This document shows positions 1-10,228 of a stretch of DNA of 64,000 nt, piece by piece (the first letter of the stretch is position 1; each line of letters begins with the position of its first letter). The stretch comes from Mortierella alpina (Eukaryota; Mortierellomycota; Mortierellomycetes; Mortierellales; Mortierellaceae). The stretch covers positions 434,001 to 498,000 of the forward strand of contig JANATF010000013.1 in NCBI GenBank assembly GCA_029449245.1, written 5' to 3'. Both the position numbers and the translations under genes were made by a program. The notes under the pieces are model-generated. The model saw only the letters and a list, made by a program, of their open reading frames with translations, had not been told where the DNA came from and ran no database searches.

Positions 1-1488
1 TAGATCCATGGGTCTGGCAGCTGCATTCGCCAGTCTCCACTCTCCCTTGTTGCGCCTCGAGCTACCTGAAAAGTAGGGCGTGGGATCCAGAATGGTGACT
101 AGGGTGTCCGAAAATACATTCTGCGCGTCTGAAGAAAGGCTGGTCGATTTTGACGAAGCTTGTCCAGGGAGCATGAACCCTGACTGAGATGGGGTGCTGA
201 TGGAAATTGCTGCATGCAAAGATGAAAGAGGCCGTGGGGAATCCACTCTCGTATATGGGTTGACGTCGGCATTGGATTGGCTGCTCCCTGGAGCCTTCAC
301 ATCCGGTGCCACTGACGAATCCCGTGCTTCAGGCTGTATTGGTGCAGTAGTGTTGATTGACAGCTTGCTTAGGTTAGGGGGAGATACAACATCACCAGAA
401 GTGGCTGTCCGGGTTACTGCAGAGTCCAGTCCAGCTGTTGATGCTGCAGTCGCTGGCGATGAAACGCCCTCATTCGGCTCGGCGTATTCGATTTTGGGTT
501 TGCTGCTGTGATCCTCCTCAACTTCCTCCACCTCGTCGGTCGACAAGGCAGATCCTGGGAACGGTGGCATGTAGCTTGGTATATGTGGTGGCCTTGACTC
601 TGGCATCCAATTTGAGCGTCGAGATGGGGTCTCCGTGACATCCTCTGCCATAACAACATTCCTGTTACTGGATTCATCGTCCGAGCTGTCTGGGTAGGCA
701 TAGTCATCCTGCTCTTCGTCTGTCGTAGGCATAATGAATCCTGGTGGTAAAGCACGCCATTCGTAAACATCTCTATTGTCGCTGCTTCTCGGCCGGCCAT
801 TCCAGACAGCGTCTAAGACATAGTTCGAGCTGTTAGCATTCTTTCGCGTAGGCATGTGAACCGTTTTGACTGCTATCAATTCAAATGAAAACATACCATT
901 CATCACACGTCCAGGGTCTGCCCCCCTCCAAGACGGCAATGTGGGTCGATTCACGGCAGGGACTGCTGATGCTGTTCCAGCTGCTGTTGCACCGTTGCTA
1001 GCCGAGCCTTCTCCAGCCTCCTGACCAGATTCGGCAGATGGGCGCTCCGATAGCCACTCTTTCAAGTCAGATATTTCGATCCCGAGGCTGGATAGTCCGT
1101 CTGCCACATCGAATGCTGTAACTTGTGATCGCCCCGAGTGCTCCGCAAACTCCTTAGCTGATTCCGCCAGAAAAGTCAGGTACCGACCGAGGCAATCAAC
1201 GAGCACGGTCATGGAGTTTGCCTGCACTGCATCATATCCTGCCGACTGTAGCATGTGCAGGGTCGAGATGCGAAGCACCGATTGAGAAAAGTTAGAGAGC
1301 GTAGACGGGTTGGATGGGCGCTGGTGGCCGCTACAGACGTTCAAGGCATTAGGCTGATCCAAGTGCTGGCTGCGATGGACGTGATGGTTGGGGTCATCTC
1401 GAAGAAGAATCTGTTTCCGATGATAGGGCCGTTTCACCGTGGAGGGTGCTGTGGGCGCTGCTCCTCCACGTTCTCCTGATTCCTTCAT
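1..1488 (-). CDS. TFIID subunit with Bromo_TP histone fold, TAF3/TAF8-like (3' end beyond window)
   Basis: Reading leftward from the ATG at 1488 the frame stays open to the window edge, so the gene is truncated here. About residues 66-146 form a bromodomain-associated histone fold: a hydrophobic helix starting LRISTLHMLQSAGY, then LTFLAESAKEFAEHSGR, then DVADGLSSLGIEI. About residues 279-283 read MPPFP after an acidic serine-rich stretch, as in the region after the fold in TAF8/TAF3 proteins. Such subunits pair with another histone-fold TAF inside TFIID, in the nucleus. An intron at 896-813 (GTATGT donor, GCTAAC branch, TTAG acceptor) is 84 nt, so the frame is open with or without splicing. 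Spliced, it joins VMN to DAVWNGRP. The gene diverges from the haem lyase over 293 bp. TAF3 versus TAF8 is unresolved because the C-terminus is missing; Spt7-type is less likely. Confidence 0.8.
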   Translation of the reverse strand, partial: MKESGERGGAAPTAPSTVKRPYHRKQILLRDDPNHHVHRSQHLDQPNALNVCSGHQRPSNPSTLSNFSQSVLRISTLHMLQSAGYDAVQANSMTVLVDCLGRYLTFLAESAKEFAEHSGRSQVTAFDVADGLSSLGIEISDLKEWLSERPSAESGQEAGEGSASNGATAAGTASAVPAVNRPTLPSWRGADPGRVMNGMFSFELIAVKTVHMPTRKNANSSNYVLDAVWNGRPRSSDNRDVYEWRALPPGFIMPTTDEEQDDYAYPDSSDDESSNRNVVMAEDVTETPSRRSNWMPESRPPHIPSYMPPFPGSALSTDEVEEVEEDHSSKPKIEYAEPNEGVSSPATAASTAGLDSAVTRTATSGDVVSPPNLSKLSINTTAPIQPEARDSSVAPDVKAPGSSQSNADVNPYTRVDSPRPLSSLHAAISISTPSQSGFMLPGQASSKSTSLSSDAQNVFSDTLVTILDPTPYFSGSSRRNKGEWRLANAAARPMDL

Positions 1489-1633
1489 GCCGACCGACAC
1501 TTTTGCTGGTGGGTTGTTGGTTGAGGAACTGTGGTTGTGGGAGCGTGCTGTACAGAGCAAGTGTTGAAGGCACATCTGCACGCGCATCATACTGGACGAA
1601 AACAAAGGCTTTGAAATTGTGACGTGTCTTTTC

Positions 1634-1643
1634 CTATATATAT
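1634..1643 (+). promoter_or_regulatory. TATA-like element upstream of the haem lyase gene
   Basis: A run CTATATATAT lies about 140 bp before the ATG at 1782. This suits a TATA box for the plus-strand gene within the 293-bp divergent promoter. Functional use is inferred from position only. Confidence 0.4.
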
Positions 1644-1781
1644 CACGTTATATTGCTGGTGTCCAATATCGCCGAAGTTGTTCAACCTTTCCGAGCTTTT
1701 TGCAGCTGGATCTGTTGCTTTTCTCGTCACACTGGTCTCCATTCTGCAAACACGCATCAGGATACCCTTCAGCATACCGTC

Positions 1782-2900
1782 ATGGCTTCTCAGGAATCAC
1801 AGACCGCAGGAGCACCGGAGGCTTCTAAATGCCCAGTAGATCACACGACATTCAAGCACTTTCTTCCCAACAAGGACGCACAGCCAGCCTTGCCGGAGGG
1901 CCACCCAGCAGTTCCCACCACCACCAGTGACGGCGAGCCCGCAAAGTGTCCAGTCTCGCCCGAAGCCCACAAGCACTTCATGCCCAGATCCACTGCATCA
2001 CAGACACCCTCATCATCCTCCTCCTCCAAAAAGATAACAGCAGCTGTCGCCCAGGAACCACTTCTGATCGATCCCTCCAATAATATGCCCGTTTCACCAG
2101 ATCAGTTCCGGATCGCCTCCCAGCGCAAGGATCTCAACACAGAGCGCGAGATGAGCTCGATTCCAAAGGCATCCAATGCTGCAGACCCATATGGCGAGAA
2201 CACAGCCTCCTCAGGAGCACACGCACCGGACGTGGATGGTGGACAGGAGAGCGTTTGGATCTACCCCTCGGAGCAAATGTTTTTCAACGCCATGAAACGC
2301 AAGAACTGGACCCCACGGGAGGAGGACATGAAGTTTGTCGTACCAATTCACAACATGGTCAATGAGATGGCCTGGAAGCATATCCTCCGATGGGAGAAGG
2401 GTATGGAAAAGTAAGTTTGCGAGTCGATCTTTCTGACACTTCTTTTCATCATGTTGATTACCGAGTGAGGTAGGATTTTTTTTTTTGATTGACAATCGGG
2501 TTTTTTTCTTTCTCATGGCTGTAGCACATGTGGAGGTCCAAAGTTGGTCAAATTTGAAGGAAAACCAAAGGAAATTACGCCCAAGGCACGGATCCGTTCC
2601 TGGATGGGGTAAATTATGAGGACCTTTGACTTTTTCCATGCTATGAAATTGATCTTCCATGTATACTGACTCACTCGTCCGTCGTGTTTTCATTATCCAA
2701 TGAACAGATATACACTGCCATTCGATCGACATGACTGGGTTGTGGACCGCTGCGGGAAGCAGGTCACCTACATCATTGACTTTTACTCGGGACAGCCCGA
2801 TCCTCGCTATCCAGAAGCCCCAAGCTTTTACCTCGATGTGCGTCCAAAACTCACGCCCGAGGGAGCATGGCAGCGGTTCAAAAAGTTCATGTTTGATTAG
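1782..2900 (+). CDS. CYC3: Holocytochrome-c synthase (cytochrome c haem lyase)
   Basis: Attaches haem covalently to apocytochrome c in the mitochondrial intermembrane space. Exons are 1782-2410, 2525-2608 and 2708-2900, giving 301 residues. Family hallmarks are all present: two N-terminal haem-regulatory CPV motifs (residues 17 and 56) and a degenerate third one (MPVSPDQF, about 102); [18 protein letters not shown]; the haem-iron histidine in [10 protein letters not shown] (about residue 190); LVKFEG, then PFDRHDW and YIIDFY. The first ATG in good context is at 1782; the frame upstream lacks an ATG. The protein is longer than yeast Cyc3 mainly through a Ser/Pro-rich stretch between the CPV motifs and the core. 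It stands divergent to the TFIID subunit and convergent with the PUF gene. Fungi may have separate c and c1 lyases; which apocytochrome this one serves cannot be told from sequence alone. Confidence 0.95.
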
Positions 2901-3135
2901 CATAGACAATCGCCACATAAAAAATTGTAACCATATGTATTTGTGAAAGTGCTCTATTCTTTTTTGGAGGAGTCATGTAGTGGTTAAACAGAGGTAAAGA
3001 GAGGTATAAATAACAAGTGGATTAATCCTTACTCCAGCCAACTGTGTCAAAAGAAAGGATCGAATACGCGCAAGTCAAAAGAGAAAAAAGAAGAAAAAAG
3101 AGAAATCTCAATCTGTGGTAAGAGTGCAGTTCTCT

Positions 3136-6100
3136 TCACCATCGTCGTCGTCCACTGGCACCTCCGCTATCAAGGCTAGACCCCGAGACCGTCTTTGATC
3201 CATACGAATGATGTCCGCTCGAAGATGAACCAACTCCCTGGCTCAAATTGCTGCTATTGGCATGGTTTCCTGAATAAGGGCTGCCTCGCCACCTCTCAAC
3301 CATAAACGCGACTTTTTGTCCGTACTTTGATCCACGCAAACTGACCATGTGGCGCTTGATCAAGGCTGCGCAGGTCTCCCGGTGATAAGGTCCCGCATTC
3401 GTGAGAATATACTGAATAATGTAGTTTCCATACTGATCTGCTGCAATATCAATGAGCGGTATGCGCGGTCGATCTGGGACACCATCGCAGACAATTTGAA
3501 TGTACTGGCCCATGACGTCCTCTTGTGTTAACTGTATCGTCTTTCCGTGAACAATAACAGTTGGCGCTAGCATGCCTGTGCTGCCATTGTCACTGCTGGT
3601 ACTTTTCGAATCAGATTCATCTGCAGCCTTACTCGGAGGGATAGTTGCAGAGGATGAAAACAAGGCGGCCATTCTCAGAGTCTTCTCTACTACCTTAGAT
3701 GCATATTGGTCCAGCGACAAGTTTACAGCATCCTCGAGGATCTTTTGTGTGACAATGGCGCGGTCAGCCGCAGCCCCATGTTCAAGAATATGCTGGATAA
3801 CCCAGTTACCCCACTGACCCTTCGCAATCGTAGTAACGGATTGAAGAATTTCGTTCAACACAGGCCGCTAAAAATGAGTTTACGATACAGCTTGGTTAGC
3901 ATCATGCTTCCTAGCACAAAAGCTATAATCTATACAGCAATGCCAGCTTCTGTGGGATTCAATTTACCTTGTCGTGCTCGGCACAGTTCTCAAAGACATT
4001 TTGGACGACTAAGCTCCCAGTTTCGTCGACCGCTACAGTAGCCCATCGTCCTGTGACAGCGTTATTAACGTAGGTCATCACGGCAGGCGGGGCGTCCGTC
4101 CAGCGGATCTCAAAGACCTTTTGCCAGACGTGGCACGCATATCGATGAACAATCGTCTCACGGATCCGTCGGAACATCTCGGTCACAATGCGGGCTTTAC
4201 AGTCCTCTTCGACATTATCCAATGCCTTCTGGACCACATGGCAGCCGAATGGATCACAGGCCAGTGTCAAGATATTTCCGCGCATGGCTTGCGCGAGCGC
4301 ATCAATCTGCTGAGGTGAACCAAATTCAAAACATCGCTGGATCAAAAAGTTGCCGAAACGATTTGACATTAACGGATAGGCTTGACCGAGAATGGCATCG
4401 ATGATCTGAACTTTTTGCTCAGGGGGAGATGTTTTGAGTTTTTGCTGTAAATGTATTGATGCCTGCTGATCGGTTGCCTGAAGAATTCGATCAACGCACA
4501 TCTACAGGGATAACATCTACCCAAGTCAGAAAACAACTTCATATGTTTGGAATTCTAACCGGTAGCGGTACAAGAGCCATTACCTGGTAATCAAGGTGCA
4601 CCGGTTTCTCTCCATGCCGCCTGTAACTGCTTCTGTAGGAAGGCATTCCCTGGTGCTGAGGAGACTGCTGCTGGAGCTGGCCTACATGAGAATACTGTTG
4701 ATTGATGAACTGGGGATCGTATCCGATAGGCTGACCCATTCCACCAGGATTAAACTGCCCAGATGCACGCCCGCTGACTTCGTAGCCGTAGCCAGCACTC
4801 ATCTAACAACAGACCGGAAAGAGTATTAGCAAGGTCTTAAACGTGAAGGTCGGCGTCGGTCCAAACACTTGCTAGGGAGTGTGAATATTTTGTACACGTA
4901 CATCGTCAACCCAAGACTGAGAGTGATTTAATCCTGCCTGCACATTCCAAGGGTAAGGACTTTGCTGTTCCGAAGGCGAATCGAATGCACGCGATGACGA
5001 GGAGAAGCTGCCAGAATTCCGATGGTTTAAATGAGAAAAACTTGTCTGCGAGCTATAGCCGTGTCGTGAGCCTGCAAGCCCTCTACCGCTTCCATAGCTC
5101 GAGGGTGTGGTCACCATGTCCTGAGCCCCGAAATCCGATGAAGAAGGAGAATCGACCATGTCCATTAAGCCCTGGCACTGTTGATGATAAAACGACTGCT
5201 GATTACTGTGTAAGGACTGAGCGATAGTGGTGTTGATCTTGAGATTCAGACCTGGATGAGAGGACTGCGACTGAATGGCCGTGCTGGAGTTGGATCTAGA
5301 TGGGATGGACAGGGCATGGAGAACTGCGCCGCCATTCGCTTGACTGGCATACGAAACAGTGGGGTCGTTCAGATCCTCAGTCGCGATGCCTATAACACCT
5401 CCCACGACCCTTTCTGCTAATGCTGGAGACCCATTAGCCGTAGACGAGTGGAACGACTCATCGCCAGAAGACGACGCCATGCCGGTGTACCCGAATGTAT
5501 TGAACGACGGCACTGTGGAGGAGGTTGCAATGGACCCATTGCCTTGTCGAAAACTATGAGCATGGCCAAAACGGGAGGATGACATCGATGTGGGAAGCGC
5601 CGTCGATTTCTGCTGCTTTATCAGGTCCTCGATTTCTCGGTCTCGCTGCTCTAATCTACGTCGATCTTCCGCTGCCTCCTGCATCATTTTGGCCACGAGC
5701 TCCTTGAGCTGTTTGATCTCGGTTGCTTGGAGAGTGCATCTTTTCTCAAGAGACTCCAGATCAAGGCTGATATGCGTACTAGAGGTCGCCGCATCTTTAG
5801 AGCTGAAAGAGCCAACAACGGTATCTGAAGTTTGGAGGTGCTCAGTTATGTTGACCGCGGTTGTGCTGATCTCTAGGCGAGGATTCTAAAAATTGGCGTC
5901 ACAGACGTGAACATGCAGGTCAACTTTTGCATTCTTAGGGATTACTGTAGGAGACGATCCGCAAAAAAATAATGAAATAATGAAATATAGGAGGGTTGCG
6001 AGAGCCATTCTCTTTTGACCTAGATATGGAATGGGAGGGATTGCTTTCCAAAAGTAGCGCTCAAAGCAGGGTAAGATAGGAAGGACTAAGATTACGTTTA

Positions 6101-6939
6101 CTTACATTAGTGGGTCTGGCATGCTTCTGGTTAAGGAATCGACGCACAGCGCGCTGGATGGAGACAACTGCCGTAAGAGTAGAAGACCCCATTCCCGAAT
6201 ATGCACGGACAGCATCATCGATTCCATATTCCGCAAGATCCACTGCTGGTCCCAGAGGCAAGCTACTGTTACCCGTGGCGCTCGGCTCACCCGTCGCTGT
6301 TTGTTCAAACAGATTCCCTGTTCCATCGTTTGCAAAGCCCACGAAAGAAGCTGCCTTTGATCTGGGAGTACCGGATGTGCTGTTGCTAACGTTGTCGTCC
6401 TGGAAGCTCAGTGTTCTATCCCAGCAGCGTGAGGTTGGGGCAACGGCAGAAGGGAGAAGCACAGTCGCTGCGACGGGATGTTGGTCAGCCCCAAGCGAAC
6501 GAGAAGACTTGCTAGTGTTGATGAAGAACTTGGCGCTCTCAGTTGAGCTGGATGAGCTCAGCTCCGGTAGCTGATCGCGGATTCGGCCAGGGTTAAGCCC
6601 TGCATTGGGCAGGCGTGAAGTGCGATGGATATGCTGTTGTTGGAATAACGGGGTGTTGCGCGAGGCTGAGTTTGACTCCAGGACTGGGGCAATCGACGGT
6701 GGCACTGAAGGAGAGCTCTTGCCTGGATTGGCAACGACGGCCTTTGTGCTGAAGGAGTGCTTGCCAAAATACGACGATTCATTTGTAGGTTCATTGTTGT
6801 CTGTTTGGCGCTGGAGCTGCTGATGCTGGTGCTCCGAAGGTTCACTTGCGTTCACAGGTTGCTTTGACAAGTTCAGGAGAAGCGACCCCAGGCTACTCGG
6901 CGCGCTGGCTAGCCGTTCTTTGTACCCGTTCCCTAGCAT
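3136..6939 (-). CDS. Pumilio-family (PUF) RNA-binding protein, Puf3-like repeat code
   Basis: Post-transcriptional repressor that binds mRNA 3' UTRs. Exons (minus) are 6939-6106, 5885-4902, 4802-4584, 4501-3968 and 3867-3136; all junctions are phase 0, giving 1100 residues. The N-terminal ~600 residues are Ser/Gln-rich, with an IQ-like motif (261-272) and a short charged coiled coil encoded just after the first intron. Eight PUF repeats fill the last ~430 residues. Their base-contacting hexamers, R1 to R8, read ASIHLQ, GNFLIQ, GCHVVQ, ACHVWQ, GSLVVQ, GNWVIQ, ASKVVE and GNYIIQ. Repeats 7 and 8 are separated by a Ser/Thr insertion of about 60 residues. The open frame extends upstream of 6939 without an ATG, so this start is preferred; an extra 5' exon cannot be excluded. 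The pyrimidine-rich leader lies at 6940-7300. Identity as PUF is firm; orthology to Puf3 is inferred. Confidence 0.93.
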
Positions 6940-7622
6940 ATGGCGCAGCCAGCTGTTGGGTGTGCTTAAGGCACCGAAGGAGCAAGCTCTCGAGACGGAT
7001 AGGGGCTGGAGAGACGGAGGAGCTCTAGAATACGGTGCACGGTGCTTAGTGGATGAAGCTGAAAGGGTCTAACTGGCCTGGGGATGAGGATAACGAAGGA
7101 TAACGAACAGTAAATAAGCGGGGCGGGGTTGCTCTGCTGTAGCCGGGTATGGTGAGACTGACGGATTTTGTGAGCGAGGTGAAGAGTGGAGCTTTCACTG
7201 CTTCTACGGCGAGTGAGCAGGCAAGTACGCTGGCAAGAGGGGAGGGGTGGGTAGGCAAGCAAGAATATGGCAAGGTCAAGAGTAAAGACAGGATAGATAA
7301 CGATAAAAAAACGATATAGGCGGCAAAGATGCGTGTTGAGGGACAGGATCAAGACGAGACGGAAAAGAGCTGAGGGAAAGAGACAAGCGCGAGAGAACGC
7401 AGGTGCATTGTGATGTCCTCATTTCACTTACGGGTCCCCACTGAGAATGGACGCGATCCCTTTTTTTCTTCTAGTGAGGAAGAGGGGGTCAGGCACACTA
7501 TTTTCAGAACATTCTTGTATTGTGGTCTATGAATACTGATAAATGGCTGGTGGGTATCGCCTTCTTTGGACAGCGACTGTTGCGGGCACCCAGGCGACAG
7601 TGCAATTGCGGCCGCACGACTC
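6940..7622. other. Intergenic: PUF leader and GTP cyclohydrolase 3' region
   Basis: Between two minus-strand genes. The part next to the PUF start is pyrimidine-rich on the minus strand and looks like a 5' leader. The short frames in it have no similarity I recognise. Nothing else is seen. Confidence 0.5.
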
Positions 7623-9187
7623 TTAAATCCCACTGCGTCTGATAAGGGAGAGGAACTCTTCTCTCGTCTTTGCATTGTCACGGAAGCAGCCAAACATGGA
7701 GCTGGTGATCGTTTGACTCCCAGGCTTCTGGACTCCACGCATGACCATGCAGAAGTGACTATTTTTTTTGCAGTTCATTGAAGAATGAATAGTGGGGATC
7801 AGCATGAGTGGCCTCCATAGAGCCTGATTCCGATATTGCCTTAGCATTGCACCAGCGAATTTCCCAATACCTAGCCTCCATGACGACAGCCACTCCTTGA
7901 GGGCTCAGTAGCTCCTGCAGCGCCATCGCAACCTGTTTAGTCAAGCGCTCCTGAACCTGCAGGCGACGACTAAACATTTCCGCCAGGCGAGCAATTTTGC
8001 TCAACCCCACAACTTTGCCGTTTTGGGGGATATAGCCAATGTGGATCTAAGAAAAGCAGGAAACGTCGATCAGCTCCTGGGAGCCACAGCTCTCATGCGG
8101 CTGCAGACATCTCAACCTAGTCCCACTAACCTTGCCCGTGAATGGAACCATGTGATGCTCGCACAGCGAAAACACATCGATGTTCTTGACAATCACCATT
8201 TCGTCGTGGTCTAAAAGTTAAGGGATGTCGTGAGCATATGTAATCCATCACTTGCCGTCGCAGCCATATTGATCACACATAGTTGTGAGCGGTACCTTCT
8301 TGGAAAAGCGCCTTGTTCATGAGATCTAATTAAAACCCGATATCCATGTTAGTTTTATCAATAAAACTCTCGCGAAGGACGCACAAGCTCCCAGTAAGGG
8401 TAACACAGTGATCTTTTCTTACGAGTAACGCTCTCTTCATATCCCTTGGAAAAAAACATGAGTGCCTTTGCATAGCGCTCAGGTGTCTTGAGAAGTCCCT
8501 CGCGATTGGGATCCTCGCCGATGCCCACCAGAATCACACGTACCGCCTCTGCGATCCTCTCGATCCTAGCAGCGCGCGATTCCTCTGTGTCTTCGCGGCG
8601 TTCACGAGCTCCGATACCTAATAGCAAGAGAATCAAACGGCATTAATTCAATGCAAAGACACAACCCTCCCACAAGCCCATGAATGTGCTTGCTCTATTA
8701 TAGAAAGCCGACCAAGTTGACATCCATGTGTGTAATCTTACTCGGGAAGCTAAGACCGTCAAAGTCGATCGGAGACGGTCCACGTGCGTGCGGCGACTCT
8801 GCCTTCATATAGCTGCGACCAACACTGAGAGAGTGCCCGGTCAAGGCATGGCTCACTGCAGGCTTGGCTGTGGGGTGGATCAGTCTATGGCAGACCAAGG
8901 TGTGGATGTCATCCTTAAAAGGTTAATAACATGGCGCCGCCGTTAAGCCGTGGGAAAACCATATTCCAAATGCTTGTCGATCGAGAAAAGCCTGCGTCCA
9001 TCTCATTGCCTTTCCTCTCATGTCTAATCCCGAATGGTCTCCTTGGATCGATGCGCTCTGCGGTTTGGCGGCTTCACCCAGGACAACTGGTGCTCTGTCC
9101 ATGTGTGGTTAGTGTGACAATGGCGAGGATCAATTCATACTCGACATGGTCTGAGGCGACCTTGGTGTTCTCGCTGCTGCTTGCCAT
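7623..9187 (-). CDS. FOL2: GTP cyclohydrolase I
   Basis: Converts GTP to 7,8-dihydroneopterin triphosphate, the first step of folate and tetrahydrobiopterin synthesis; a cytosolic decamer. Seven exons (minus): 9187-9141, 8884-8742, 8617-8423, 8325-8296, 8210-8131, 8046-7871 and 7758-7623, giving 268 residues, normal for fungi. Core motifs appear in order: [29 protein letters not shown], the zinc site SLCEHH (Cys155, His158), [33 protein letters not shown], and the third ligand in [11 protein letters not shown] (Cys227), ending [14 protein letters not shown]. The first exon ([16 protein letters not shown]) is less certain. It is chosen because the conserved exon has an in-frame stop upstream and the GTATGA donor joins in phase to the CATAG acceptor. 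An internal ATG in exon 2 is the alternative start. Exon 4 is only 30 nt. Confidence 0.93.
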
Positions 9188-10228
9188 TGATGAAAGACTG
9201 GAATAGGAGAGGTGGGGAATGCGGAGTCAAGAGTTCAGCGACGGTGAAGGGGGTGCAGTGGACATGGACAAGAGGGAGAAGGAGAGAAGAGAGAGTGAGC
9301 GAGAGAGCAAATAGGTGGGGGGGGGGGTGGCAACAGAGGTGATCTTTCTCACAAAGGCCAGCCAATGAGAGCACTGTATACGGTTACTGTATGACTCGAT
9401 CGCATGGCTCAGAAACAAAAAAACATCCCCACATGGCAAGTGCTTCGGAGCTCTCCTGGGGAACGTTGGTCCAATCCAGCTGGATGCCTCCTGATCAGCC
9501 GCTGCAGCAACCTCCACCCTCGCCCACCGCGTCCTTTCCCACAAGTGCCAATGCAGCAATGCTTGCAAGTCGTTAGTGCACTGAGGGCTCCACGACCAGA
9601 TCGGTGTCCTCTTGGGGGTTCGACCCGCGACGCGATTCCTGCGGAAAGGGGTGCGAGCTGGCCCATAAGCAAAAGCAGCTTGAAGCAGGATGCGTCCGTC
9701 CTTTACCCCCTACCAAAGTGTCCTTGTGTCCATTTCGTCTGACATAGGCAAGGTTCACACAATGGGTTCGCATGCACGACCAGTCTTGTGTCTGAGATGA
9801 TGCTGTGGCACATGTTTCTTGGCGGATATCAGATTATCAAGACAAACAACAAATGGTCGACGACGCAACAACAACGTCGCAGGTGCAGCAAGCGCACTGT
9901 CAACGGAAGCCTGTTCACGCACTCTTTTCTCAAATTCCCGCCGTCTGCTCGTCGTCATTTCTTTCCTTCTTCCTCATTGCCCTTTTCTCCTCCTCTTCAC
10001 TTGTGCCTATTTACTCATCTCTCCATTCCTCTACCCCTCCCCACTCACACCAGTGCATCACGTTGATACCCCCCACGCAGTTCAAACATACCTACCCATT
10101 CGCCAAGCAATTATCTTTTTATTTTATATCCCACCTTTCCCCTTTTTCACTCCCTCATTCTTCCTCTGCCACCCAAAACCCCAATCCGATTCCCTTGTTC
10201 AGTCTACACCTTCCTTTGCCTTACATTC
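9188..10228. promoter_or_regulatory. Divergent intergenic region, GTP cyclohydrolase / orphan protein
   Basis: About 1 kb between divergent start codons. It holds an 11-G run (9317-9327) next to GA-rich DNA. A long pyrimidine-rich, CCCTCC/CACTC-rich leader lies just before the ATG at 10229. The open frames here give only low-complexity peptides, so I call no gene. Confidence 0.5.
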
